Part shown: piece by piece, positions 18,593-27,578 of the stretch | How positions within the stretch are numbered: the stretch's first letter is position 1 | Layout: every line of letters begins with the position of its first letter | Made by a program: the position numbers and the translations under genes | NCBI GenBank assembly: GCA_016756835.1 | Contig: JAESPE010000025.1 | Span: 1 to 40,589 of the forward strand | DNA length: 40,589 nt | Direction of reading: 5' to 3' | Source: a gamma proteobacterium endosymbiont of Lamellibrachia anaximandri | GTDB lineage: Bacteria > Pseudomonadota > Gammaproteobacteria > Chromatiales > Chromatiaceae | Notes under the pieces: model-generated | What the model was told of the DNA's origin: nothing | Seen by the model: only the letters and a program-made list of their open reading frames with translations | Database searches by the model: none

Positions 18593-19864
18593 TCAGAAAT
18601 AGAAACGGACTTCGTTTGAACGGAGATTGTGCATGACATTCATCTGGTCGAGGAGAGTGGCCAGAAAAGCGGTAGCTGTGATCCGGCCCAGCCCGCCTTG
18701 CGCGCACTCCCTCTCTCCAAAACGGGTCACACCATCGACTCGCCCATGAGACGAGCTTATCAGTGCTGGTAGTGAGTCACCTGTGTGCCTGCCACTGTTA
18801 CTGTCAGTTGAGTGATCGCCGGTAATTCCAATCACGATCTCTTCATCCAGCAGTGGGGAAAGAGATCTGTCGACACGCTCGATCATCTTCATTTTTCCAA
18901 CGGGATCCAGGTCATGAGAGCAGATGTCGGGCCCCTTGATATGCAGAAATACCAAGTCGTACTCTCTTAGCGCTTTAAGCGTGCACTCCATTTTGGCGTC
19001 TATGTCGGTATCCGGGAGTGAGGAGAAACGGTCATCACGTATCGTCTGATACCCCAACAGATTGGCCAATCCAAGAATGGTCTCTTCACCCGCAACCACT
19101 GCTGCTTTAAGGCCCAAATGGCTGACCAGCGATGGCAGGGCCGAAACGGTGCCGGGGCTTCTGCAGATGATGCCGTTGGCCAGTGGTTTGTTCTCTTTAC
19201 GGCGTTGATTGTTGACTGGGTGATTGTCGAGGATCTCAAATGCCTGCTCGGTAAAGCGGTTGATCGCTTTGGCAGTGATAACAGCAACGCCATCTGTTGA
19301 ATCAAGGGCTTCGCAGTGGCAGAGTCCGAGAGACTCATAGAGATGGCCGGAATCTGTGTCGGTAATCCGGGAAGAGAAGATCTGTCCGGTAAGTTTCAGT
19401 ACAGCCCGATGTTGGGTTGCCGGATGTAAAATGGCGGTGATTCCATTGCCCAAGTCAAGGTTACCCAGTGCGGCGGCAAGTTCATCAGTCCCTGTTTGAA
19501 TACGGCCAGCGCGACGGTCCAGAATATCAAAGCCACCGGAATGCCTGGAAAGAGTGGCGAAGTTACACCGCAGCAGCAGGTCGCCTGGCTGACTGGATAA
19601 ACCGATGCCGGCCGCCTCTACCGGTCCGCGTGACAGTCTTATGGCTTCTGCGACGGGCAGACCGAGCAACAGACTTGTGCCGGTATGAGTGCCGACCGGC
19701 AAGCCGGGTAAAAGCGGGTCGACCAGGCTGCATTGACCGGATGCAAGTAGCTGGTCCATATTGGGTGTAGAAGACTGCTCCAGCGGCGTACGGTTGCCGA
19801 AGGCGGGAATAGGTCGGTCTCCAACGCCGTCCAGTATGATCATCAGGCCTTTGTATTGCAGCAC
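18593..19864 (-). CDS. apgM: Archaeal-type 2,3-bisphosphoglycerate-independent phosphoglycerate mutase (ApgM family)
   Basis: The 423-residue protein matches the ApgM branch of the alkaline-phosphatase superfamily: ILDGVGDRP (10-18), TPLEQSSTPNMDQL, SRGPVEAAGIG, GPDICSHDLDPVGK and ITGDHSTDSNSGRHTGD. These enzymes interconvert 3- and 2-phosphoglycerate. The nucleophile segment, usually PGSDTAH, reads VGTHTGT (57-63), so Thr59 stands where Ser is expected and the neighbours are changed. It may have a shifted substrate; a few bacterial members of this family are homoserine kinases. It starts with GTG two bases after the stop of the 2-phosphoglycerate kinase gene. The two genes form an operon whose products act on the same metabolite. 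Confidence 0.82.
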   Translation of the reverse strand: MLQYKGLMIILDGVGDRPIPAFGNRTPLEQSSTPNMDQLLASGQCSLVDPLLPGLPVGTHTGTSLLLGLPVAEAIRLSRGPVEAAGIGLSSQPGDLLLRCNFATLSRHSGGFDILDRRAGRIQTGTDELAAALGNLDLGNGITAILHPATQHRAVLKLTGQIFSSRITDTDSGHLYESLGLCHCEALDSTDGVAVITAKAINRFTEQAFEILDNHPVNNQRRKENKPLANGIICRSPGTVSALPSLVSHLGLKAAVVAGEETILGLANLLGYQTIRDDRFSSLPDTDIDAKMECTLKALREYDLVFLHIKGPDICSHDLDPVGKMKMIERVDRSLSPLLDEEIVIGITGDHSTDSNSGRHTGDSLPALISSSHGRVDGVTRFGERECAQGGLGRITATAFLATLLDQMNVMHNLRSNEVRFYF

Positions 19865-19866
19865 GT

Positions 19867-21072
19867 TTACACCGTTTTATCGGATCGTTGAGCGAAAACA
19901 CTTTTTACGCTGGCATCGCAATTTTCTGACAAAGCATTGATGATCGTTCGCATGATTCGGTTGGTTGCTTTGTCTTTATCATCATTATTGATGATGGGTG
20001 TTCCTGATAGATCAGATTCTGAGAGCAGGAATGACTGAAGCGACCAGATTGAATCAAATTCTGAGAGATATTTCTGGCTGCCGCGGGCAGGCGCGGATAT
20101 CCCTCTACCACTCAGTTGCCGCTTCAGTTGATCCGGCTTAAAAACGGCGAGCATGATGGGGACAATGACTGCATTGCTATTATCGGAAATTTTCGCTATC
20201 AGCGCTGGATGTATATGAATTCCCTCAAGAATAAGTGAAACCCGTTCACGCAAAGCACGTTGAATGACAGCTTCGCATGGAACCGATAACAATTCAGTCT
20301 GATTGAGATATCCAGAAATCATCAGGCTTTCGTTACCTTCTGTTTGCTCATTTTGCCCTGGCAGGAGTCGCCAGGCATTAAAAGATGAAGTGTGCAGTAT
20401 GGGGAGCAGGCGTTCGGGAATCATCATCCGCATCACCTCTCGCAACATATCGGTTGACTGTGTGCGAACGATGCCAAGTCTGTGAGCTACCTCAGTGGCA
20501 ATGGTGCTTTTCCCACATCCAGTTGTACCGCCGAACAGAAGAATCAGAGGGCGCCCGCTATGCGTGTAGTCTACCCAAACCATATAACGTCTGGCCGCTT
20601 CGGCACCAAAATTGTTTTTCAGCTCACTATAGGTCAGCATGCCCAAATCGTTTGAGTCGATCTTATATCTACCGTCGTCAATCAATTGCTGGTAGATCTC
20701 TTGAGAGATGGATGCGGATTTTTCGGCAGAGAGGCCGGTCGATTCCAGGCAGCGTTGGTGATCCGAGATGGAAAATGGATTGGTCTGTCCCTGATGGTCT
20801 CTGACCTGTATGGTTACGCGTCCCCGGTCTGAATTTTCATAGTTCTCCAGTACCTCTGAAAATTCCATTTTTTTCAGTAGCTTGCTGACTCGCTGGCGAA
20901 GAGATAAAGTAGTGACCTCAGACTCGTTGGAGATCTCATCTCTGACATTGGATGCAAGCTTATAGGCCTGTTCGAAGGTCAATCCTGCCTCGCTTAACGA
21001 ACGTGTGAGAATGCCCCTGAGAAAAGGGATTCTGGTGCCTTCAGATGAATCGACGATGATGACTTTGGCCAT
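19867..21072 (-). CDS. 2-phosphoglycerate kinase with N-terminal ATP-cone-like repeats
   Basis: 2-Phosphoglycerate kinase makes 2,3-bisphosphoglycerate from 2-phosphoglycerate and ATP; in methanogens this precedes cyclic 2,3-diphosphoglycerate. The 401-residue protein is longer than the ~300-residue archaeal enzyme. Residues ~4-70 and ~87-165 look like two ATP-cone repeats (VRDHQGQTNPFSISDHQRCL in the second). The kinase core follows, with P-loop GGTTGCGKSTIA (181-192), RTQSTDMLREVMR and ILEGIHIHP. It is immediately upstream of apgM. A cyclic-2,3-diphosphoglycerate synthetase is not in the window, so the fate of the product is unknown. Base composition looks more AT-rich than the neighbours by eye, which could mean later acquisition. 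Confidence 0.85.
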   Translation of the reverse strand: MAKVIIVDSSEGTRIPFLRGILTRSLSEAGLTFEQAYKLASNVRDEISNESEVTTLSLRQRVSKLLKKMEFSEVLENYENSDRGRVTIQVRDHQGQTNPFSISDHQRCLESTGLSAEKSASISQEIYQQLIDDGRYKIDSNDLGMLTYSELKNNFGAEAARRYMVWVDYTHSGRPLILLFGGTTGCGKSTIATEVAHRLGIVRTQSTDMLREVMRMMIPERLLPILHTSSFNAWRLLPGQNEQTEGNESLMISGYLNQTELLSVPCEAVIQRALRERVSLILEGIHIHPALIAKISDNSNAVIVPIMLAVFKPDQLKRQLSGRGISAPARGSQKYLSEFDSIWSLQSFLLSESDLSGTPIINNDDKDKATNRIMRTIINALSENCDASVKSVFAQRSDKTV

Positions 21073-21154
21073 GTGTTGCCGGCATCCCTCTTATTTATTC
21101 TTTACACGTAACTGCAAGATTATAACTTAGACCAGGTCTGATACGAATTTTGGG

Positions 21155-24100
21155 TCAGTAGGCGCTGATGATCTCATTCAGTCTATCTTTAACTTTTTGA
21201 GCCTCGGCGTCCAGTTGCGGCAAGCGGTCTTGGGTTCTGGTGAGTTTTTCCTCCGCTGCGTCCTGTTCCATATCCTGGGCAATATTGGCAAGCCTCACCG
21301 CACCTACATTATTACTGGCTGATTTTAGACTATGCGTGATACGTCTCACCTCTGCGTGATTATTATTTTCAAGTGCACCGGGGAGAATAGCCCTCAAACT
21401 TGAAAAGCTATCGAAAAAAGCAGGGAACAGTTCTATGTAGTCATCGCCCATGAGTTCCTTCATGGAGGCGAGGCGGGCTTCATCAATGATTGTTCGTGGA
21501 CTGAGGTCAACGGGTACTGGGGGTTGGGAGTCCAATATGTCGGATGGCTGTGATGAGGGTTTGTTAAGCCATTTATCAAGGATTGCAACCAATTCTGCCC
21601 ACTCAAAGGGTTTTCCGAGAAAGTCATCCATTCCAGAAGCGATACAACGTTGTTTTTCAGTTTCTATCTGGTTTGCGGTGAGTGCAATGATGGGCAGTCG
21701 ATGGTTGACGTTTTTCTCCCGTTTTCGGAGCTCGATGGTGGTTTCATAGCCATCGAGTTTTGGCATTTGGCAATCCATGAATACAAGATCATAATTTGTT
21801 TCAGAAATACGTTCCAGTGCGGTGAGTCCATTGTCGGCAATGTCCACCTCAAGTCCAAACTTGCGCATTACGATACTGGCGACCTTTTGATTCGCAATGA
21901 CATCTTCGACGAGCAGTACTTTTGCGTTAAATTGTACCTCTTTGGATACCGTATTTGGATGACTCTCTTCAATGTTATGGCGTGTGATAATTGAAGAGTT
22001 TGATTTGTCCAATGAAAGGGCCAGGACGCTCTCGAGAGTCTCTTTTAATAGGTTAGAATGGGCAGGTTTTACCAGGTAAGCAGCAAAACCCTGATTCTCG
22101 AAAAACTTAGCGTCCCCTCTGGTGCCGGACGATGTTAATAGAACAAGTGATGTTTTTGAATATTCGTCCAGTTCACTGATATCTGTTGCGAGCGACTCCT
22201 CACTGGTTTTTTCAAAGTTACTGTCGAGTAAAATAATATGGTAGTGTCGATCATTGGTCAGTGATTTCTCGATGAGATTTAGTGCCTCTTCCCGAGACGA
22301 AGCTGTATCGATATTTATGCCATAGCGAATGATTTGGTCATGGTAAACTCTAAGGTTGAGCCGGTTTTCATCAACTATCAGGGCGCGTGTGCCATGCAAA
22401 TCGGCATGAGGCAATATTGCAGGGGGTTGAGATGCTGGAAGTGATAGATCAAACCAAAATTTAGATCCTTTTCCGGGTGTGCTCTCAAGGCCAATGCTGC
22501 CACCCATCAATTCAACAAGCTGTTTGCAGATTGATAACCCAAGCCCTGTTCCGCCATATTTTCTGGTCGTTGAGCTGTCTGCCTGGGTAAATGACTTGAA
22601 CAGTTTTCTTTGCTGATTTTCACTGATGCCGATGCCGGTATCTTCGATCATTATACGAAAATGTTCATGTTCAGAGTCGGTTTGTATGAATTTTACTGAA
22701 ATGGCTACGTGTCCAGAGGATGTGAATTTAATAGCATTGCCGGTAAGATTTGTGATGATTTGTCTGATTCTGCCTGCATCCCCTGTGACCTGTCTGGGAA
22801 TATCGATTGGATAATCGATTATCAGCTCTATTCCCTTGCTGGCTGCAGATGTACTTAGCAGGCGAACCACGTCATGTATCGCTCTCTCCAAATCGAAAGA
22901 GATCAATTCAAACTCAATCTTTCCAGCCTCGGCCTTGGAATAGTCGAGAATATCGTTAATTATTTTTAGCAGTGAGTTCCCGGATTGATGGATGATCCCG
23001 AGAAACTCTTGCTGCTCATTGTTCAAAGCAGTATCTTTTAGCAACTCGGTCATGCCGAGTACACCATTCATGGGTGTGCGGATTTCATGGCTCATCATTG
23101 CCAGAAACTCTGATTTAGCCATGGCAGCATCTTCTGCAATATTTTTGGCTTTGATCAATTCCTCTTCTGCCCGTTTTCTATCTGAAATGTCTCTCATAAC
23201 CATGGAAAAGTACTGGGTTCCACTTTTTGACTCATCGTGCAGAATGATCAGCTGTGAAACCGTGATGACTTCTCCATCGATTGATATCAGACTGGTCTCG
23301 CCGGTCCATGTCCTACTCATAAAAGCGGTTGGCACACCCTCGTTGAGCACACGATCGATTTCCGAAGCGGGAAACATTCCTGCAAGACTTTTATCTTCCA
23401 GGCTTTCGGTATTTCCGTAGCCCATAATTTGACGTCCAGCTGCATTCATGAAAAGAATGTTGCCTTCCAACGTGAACACCGCAATAAAATCTGTTGAGTT
23501 CTGAATAATTTCCGTGAGTCGCTTTTGATCCTCTTCGGCATGCAGTCTCTCAGTAATATCCATCAAAAATGAGGAGGCGCCTGTTCTGATATTGTTTAAT
23601 CCCAAAAGAGGGGTATTATACCATTCGCAGATGCGCCTCTTACCGTCTTTCCTCTTTATTTCAAGTGTGTCATAGCTAGACTGATTTGATTCAAATAGGC
23701 TATTCCAGTCGCTTGTTGAGTCTCCATCAACAGATTCAACAGATGGGAAAAGGTCCTTGATATGTTTGTTAAGCGCCTCGTCTTTCGTATAGCCAAACAG
23801 TGATTCAGCACTTGGATTCCACTGCGTTATAACCCCGTCCTGCGTCCACTCAATGGCGGCAAGCGGCGTTTCATGAATGTGATGGGATAGTTTTTGCTCA
23901 GATTTTTTCCATCTTTCCTCTCTGCTTGAACTTTTAAATCTAAGTGTAATATTTTGTAGGATAACTTTATTAATGTGCTTGGAAAGACTGAGAAGAAGAA
24001 TCAACAATAACCCGACCAGTAAGCCAGGTGACCAACCAGTTTGTTCGGCATTTATGATAAAACGGAAACTAATCGGCGCGAGAGTCAGGAACAGAAATCC

Positions 24101-24553
24101 ACTTGCGATTGTATTTATTGCAGATTGCGATGATATACCGACTGCTGCAATCCCGATAAGAAGAAAACCTATCATGGTTTGATAAGCAAAGTTCTCTTCG
24201 GGAAATAGAAATATTGCAATGCTTCCCCATGTAAATGCCGCCATCAAAGTGCTTGCAGCATAACGAAACCTCCAGGTTTTCAGGTTTCCGGAAATTGGCA
24301 GGGATTTGAAATACCTCTTGTAGATCAGCCACCTGATGAGTACGATGATGTTCATCGAACATACCCACGCTACTACCGTCGTTCTATTGCTGAAATCCCA
24401 TAAAAGAAACGCTGTTAGAATAGTGGCGATAATAGTTGCAAGCAGTGAATTAGGCAGACTCTCAAAGAGGATCTTTAATTGCTCTTGCGCGATCAGATCT
24501 CCGCTGTTTTCAGCAGATTCAGTCTCATGTTTATAGGGCTTTGTATTGTTCAT
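21155..24553 (-). CDS. Hybrid sensor histidine kinase (TM-PAS-PAS-HisKA-HATPase-REC-REC-HPt)
   Basis: The 1132-residue protein is an inner-membrane multistep phosphorelay kinase. In order: about six hydrophobic segments (35-195), PAS (~220-335), PAS (~345-460), HisKA with H489 in MMSHEIRTPMNGVLG, HATPase_c (~585-705; DTGIGIS, GGTGLGLSI), receiver 1 (~721-845, D777, with a less typical acidic pocket VDEN), receiver 2 (~877-997, D927 in FMDCQMPKLDG) and HPt (~1025-1125, H1074 in RITHSLKSASNNVGA). The layout resembles BarA plus an extra receiver. Its ATG follows directly on the stop of the response-regulator gene (TGAATG), so the two are translationally coupled and probably partners. The signal is unknown. 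The region looks AT-richer than the flanks. Confidence 0.92.
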   Translation of the reverse strand: MNNTKPYKHETESAENSGDLIAQEQLKILFESLPNSLLATIIATILTAFLLWDFSNRTTVVAWVCSMNIIVLIRWLIYKRYFKSLPISGNLKTWRFRYAASTLMAAFTWGSIAIFLFPEENFAYQTMIGFLLIGIAAVGISSQSAINTIASGFLFLTLAPISFRFIINAEQTGWSPGLLVGLLLILLLSLSKHINKVILQNITLRFKSSSREERWKKSEQKLSHHIHETPLAAIEWTQDGVITQWNPSAESLFGYTKDEALNKHIKDLFPSVESVDGDSTSDWNSLFESNQSSYDTLEIKRKDGKRRICEWYNTPLLGLNNIRTGASSFLMDITERLHAEEDQKRLTEIIQNSTDFIAVFTLEGNILFMNAAGRQIMGYGNTESLEDKSLAGMFPASEIDRVLNEGVPTAFMSRTWTGETSLISIDGEVITVSQLIILHDESKSGTQYFSMVMRDISDRKRAEEELIKAKNIAEDAAMAKSEFLAMMSHEIRTPMNGVLGMTELLKDTALNNEQQEFLGIIHQSGNSLLKIINDILDYSKAEAGKIEFELISFDLERAIHDVVRLLSTSAASKGIELIIDYPIDIPRQVTGDAGRIRQIITNLTGNAIKFTSSGHVAISVKFIQTDSEHEHFRIMIEDTGIGISENQQRKLFKSFTQADSSTTRKYGGTGLGLSICKQLVELMGGSIGLESTPGKGSKFWFDLSLPASQPPAILPHADLHGTRALIVDENRLNLRVYHDQIIRYGINIDTASSREEALNLIEKSLTNDRHYHIILLDSNFEKTSEESLATDISELDEYSKTSLVLLTSSGTRGDAKFFENQGFAAYLVKPAHSNLLKETLESVLALSLDKSNSSIITRHNIEESHPNTVSKEVQFNAKVLLVEDVIANQKVASIVMRKFGLEVDIADNGLTALERISETNYDLVFMDCQMPKLDGYETTIELRKREKNVNHRLPIIALTANQIETEKQRCIASGMDDFLGKPFEWAELVAILDKWLNKPSSQPSDILDSQPPVPVDLSPRTIIDEARLASMKELMGDDYIELFPAFFDSFSSLRAILPGALENNNHAEVRRITHSLKSASNNVGAVRLANIAQDMEQDAAEEKLTRTQDRLPQLDAEAQKVKDRLNEIISAY

Positions 24554-26296
24554 TCATTCTTGCCATACATAGATGACTTCAGCCTTGTTTCCAGGTTTTT
24601 CATATTTGATCGATTCGCAGAGGCCTTGAATAAGCTGGATTCCCCGACCACTGAGTTTTAATGATGCAGACTCATCTGTTGACTGCCTGTTTGAAAAGTT
24701 GAAACCAATACCGCTATCTTCAATTTGTATTACCATCTTTCCACCCTGTTCAAACGGGTGAATGTGCAAGCCTATTCTGATGAAACCGTCTTTGAGTTCG
24801 TTTAAAAGCCGCTCTCTCTCTTCGAAGTAGCGGGTAAATCCTTCTGGTCCTGTTTTTATATTCGAGTCCAGGCCAAGCACGCCATGGTCCAGGGCATTGA
24901 CAAAAAGTTCTGTCAGGATAGTGAAGAGTGGGCGTCTATGTTCGTGAAGACCAATCATCTCCTGTATGTAGTTGATAAGCATTGGGACTGGGTCTGCCTG
25001 CCTCAGTTGGCTGCCACGAAGCGTGATATGAAATTCCACGCTGTTTGATTCATGTTCCTGAGAAGGGTTGTCTGACGTCTGTTTTATATTGTCGTTATGT
25101 AGACTGTTGAGATCCCATGCAGGAAGCAGTTCCGGTATAAGAGGTATCTCGGCAAGGCTTATGTCGTCATCCTGAGGAGCATCCAGACAAAAATCTTCCA
25201 GGATGCGGGAAACGGTATTTAGGATGTAGTCGTCGTCATAACTATGGGTGATTGAATTTTCCAGTCTTTCTATTCCAAAATATTCACCATCATGATTCCT
25301 TGCCTCTGAAACGCCGTCAGTTGCCAAAAGCACATGGTCATTATATTGGGTTCTTATGTGCACCGCCGCATCGTGAAAACTGATTTCGGATGTGATCCCC
25401 AGTGGAAGGCTGCGAGAGGAAATGCGATGTTTGATAACCCTGGTCTTTCCGTCGAGTAGAAAAAAATCCGGCATGCCGCAATTGAAGGCGGTGACCTGGT
25501 CCAGGGTATTGCTTATCTTGACGAACTGGGCAGCCAGAAACATTCCAGTCGGCAGAAGAGTGTTGAGTTTATTGTTAATGCCTTGAAGGATTTGTTGTGG
25601 AGAAAAACCTTTTGCCGTCATCGATCGGAAAACTTCCGATGCTGGCAGCGCGCCAAGGGCAGCGGCCAGGCCATGGCCAGTAAAATCGCCCATGAGTACG
25701 TGCAGGTCATGGGATGGAGCATAGGCAGTCAGCAGGATATCACCACTGAAAATGCTTGCTGGGCGTACGAGTTGACGTATGTGGTCGAGTGCTACGTTTC
25801 CGGCAATAACAGCACCGCTGAAGACTTCTTCGGCAATCTCTTCATCCCGATGCATTCGGCTGTAAAGAGTGATGACGTCGTGATGAAGCTCTTGAATACG
25901 CTCCATAGCTTTGATTTTGGCAGCGAGTACTGTATGGCTGAACGGTTTCGTCAGAAAATCATCCCCTCCGACCTCGATACAACGTGAGAGTGCTGATTCG
26001 TCCGTCATGGCAGTAAGGAATATTACCGGAATGAACTTTTCACCAGCAGCCTCTTTAATTTTTTCGGTGGCGATATAGCCGTCCATAACCGGCATCATGA
26101 TATCCATGAACACCATGTCGATTGACTCTATCTCGAAAAGTTCAACGGCCTCTGCCCCATTCTCAGCCATAGATACTTCATAGCCGAGTTTCTTCAACAA
26201 AGCCTTCAGAATTACCCTATTGGATAGTTCATCGTCCGCGATTAAGGCCCGGCCAATGGCTTTGCTTGTCTGAAGTTTTGTTTGTGTCGCTGACAT
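24554..26296 (-). CDS. HsbR-like response regulator: receiver, PP2C-type phosphatase and anti-sigma kinase-like domains
   Basis: The 580-residue protein has a receiver domain (~15-135, D65 in FMDIMMPVMDG), a PP2C/SpoIIE-type phosphatase domain (~165-385, with SGDILLTAY, LMGDFTGHGLAAAL and ATDGVSEARN) and a C-terminal HATPase_c domain of the RsbW type (~460-575, LFVNALDHGVLG and EDSGIGFNF). This order matches Pseudomonas HsbR, which controls phosphorylation of a STAS anti-sigma antagonist. I chose ATG at 26296; an upstream TTG (26341) is less likely. The expected stand-alone STAS partner is not adjacent, but the divergently read next gene starts with a STAS-like domain. Phosphorylation by the coupled hybrid kinase is inferred. 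Confidence 0.9.
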   Translation of the reverse strand: MSATQTKLQTSKAIGRALIADDELSNRVILKALLKKLGYEVSMAENGAEAVELFEIESIDMVFMDIMMPVMDGYIATEKIKEAAGEKFIPVIFLTAMTDESALSRCIEVGGDDFLTKPFSHTVLAAKIKAMERIQELHHDVITLYSRMHRDEEIAEEVFSGAVIAGNVALDHIRQLVRPASIFSGDILLTAYAPSHDLHVLMGDFTGHGLAAALGALPASEVFRSMTAKGFSPQQILQGINNKLNTLLPTGMFLAAQFVKISNTLDQVTAFNCGMPDFFLLDGKTRVIKHRISSRSLPLGITSEISFHDAAVHIRTQYNDHVLLATDGVSEARNHDGEYFGIERLENSITHSYDDDYILNTVSRILEDFCLDAPQDDDISLAEIPLIPELLPAWDLNSLHNDNIKQTSDNPSQEHESNSVEFHITLRGSQLRQADPVPMLINYIQEMIGLHEHRRPLFTILTELFVNALDHGVLGLDSNIKTGPEGFTRYFEERERLLNELKDGFIRIGLHIHPFEQGGKMVIQIEDSGIGFNFSNRQSTDESASLKLSGRGIQLIQGLCESIKYEKPGNKAEVIYVWQE

Positions 26297-26441
26297 GGTT
26301 TTTTGAAATCTGCCAATTTTTAGTGTTGTGGTTGTTCTCAAAACTGTAGCGGCAGCGTAAAGGGAAACTTAATCCTTGACGGAAAACTATTTGAACAGGA
26401 TGATTCTGTCATCATAAGTTGCTGGGCGACCTGAGATTCAG

Positions 26442-27575
26442 ATGCAAAGCCAGTCTTTAGCAATATCTTATCTTACTGATAATTCAGTAGAAATATCATT
26501 ATTAGGAGACTGGTGCCTGACTTGTGAAGTCGTAACGTGGCAGTCATTCCAGGCGCAGTTCGAGCAGTATCCAGAGCCGCCCGAGAAAATAGATTTTGTC
26601 AGTTCAGACCTTGAGAACTGGGACAGCAAACTGTTGCTGTTCCTGGTTAAATTAGACGCTTATGCTCAGTCCCGGCATATACACGTCAATTGGGACGGCC
26701 TGCCGGATGGGGCGAAAGGACTTTTACGCTTGGCCACGGAGGTGCCTGAGAGAAGCGGTGCCCGCAGACGGACAAGGACCAGATCATTGGTGTATCGCCT
26801 GGGAACATGGGCGATGGGTGGGGTTGAAGAGCTTACCGGTTTAGCCACATTTCTGGGTGAGTGGCTGCTTTCTATCGGCAGATTCTTTACCGGCAGAGCG
26901 AGCTTTAGGTGGGTTGATTTCAACCGTTTTCTTCAGTCTGCCGGTGCTGGTGCACTGCCTATCGTTGGCGTAATCAGCCTGCTGGTGGGTGCTGTGCTTG
27001 GGTTTGTCGGGGCCGTTCAATTGCAGATGTTTGGGGCCCAGATCTACGTTGCCGACCTTGTGGGGCTTGGTGTCGTCAGAGAGATGGGGGCGATGATGAC
27101 GGCTATCATCATGGCTGGCCGCACCGGATCGGCCTACGCGGCCCAGTTGGGCACCATGCAGGTGAATGAGGAGATAGACGCACTGCGTACCATGGGGATC
27201 TCACCGATGGATTTTCTGGTATTGCCCCGCACCCTGGCCCTGATTTTGATGTTGCCGCTGCTCTGCCTCTGGTCGGATGCTCTGGGTATCCTGGGTGGAT
27301 TGCTGGTAGGTATTTCGGTATTGGATATCGCATTGCTGGAGTATTTACAGCAGACCAAAGAGGCTATCAGCCTCTCCGATATCGCCACCGGACTCATAAA
27401 AAGCCTGATTTTTGCTGTTGTAGTCTCCCTGGCAGGATGCCTGCGGGGATTACAGAGCGGACGTAATTCAGCAGCTGTGGGCAATGCGACCACCTCTGCC
27501 ATGGTGACGGCAATTCTTCTGATCGTCATCTGGGATGCGCTTACAACCATCATTTTCAACCGTCTGGGGATATGA
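26442..27575 (+). CDS. Mce-type lipid ABC transporter permease (MlaE family) with N-terminal STAS-like domain
   Basis: MlaE-family permeases form the membrane part of Mce transporters that move lipids between inner and outer membranes. Residues ~8-100 look like a STAS domain (as in MlaB), including DLENWDSKLLLFLVKLDAYA. The permease domain (~150-370) has VGAVLGFVGAVQLQMFGA, the coupling motif VREMGAMMTAIIMAGRTGSAYAAQLGTM, EEIDALRTMG and five or so hydrophobic segments. The fusion means no separate mlaB is needed. It heads a four-gene operon matching Pseudomonas PA3211-PA3214 and is divergent from the HsbR-like gene across 145 bp. Confidence 0.92.
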   Translation: MQSQSLAISYLTDNSVEISLLGDWCLTCEVVTWQSFQAQFEQYPEPPEKIDFVSSDLENWDSKLLLFLVKLDAYAQSRHIHVNWDGLPDGAKGLLRLATEVPERSGARRRTRTRSLVYRLGTWAMGGVEELTGLATFLGEWLLSIGRFFTGRASFRWVDFNRFLQSAGAGALPIVGVISLLVGAVLGFVGAVQLQMFGAQIYVADLVGLGVVREMGAMMTAIIMAGRTGSAYAAQLGTMQVNEEIDALRTMGISPMDFLVLPRTLALILMLPLLCLWSDALGILGGLLVGISVLDIALLEYLQQTKEAISLSDIATGLIKSLIFAVVVSLAGCLRGLQSGRNSAAVGNATTSAMVTAILLIVIWDALTTIIFNRLGI

Positions 27576-27578
27576 ATC

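Noticed and set aside
26405-26422. Possible Pho box (CTGTCAT) upstream of the lipid-transport permease
   Set aside because: Only the first half-site matches; after the 4-nt spacer the sequence AGTTGCT does not resemble the second half.
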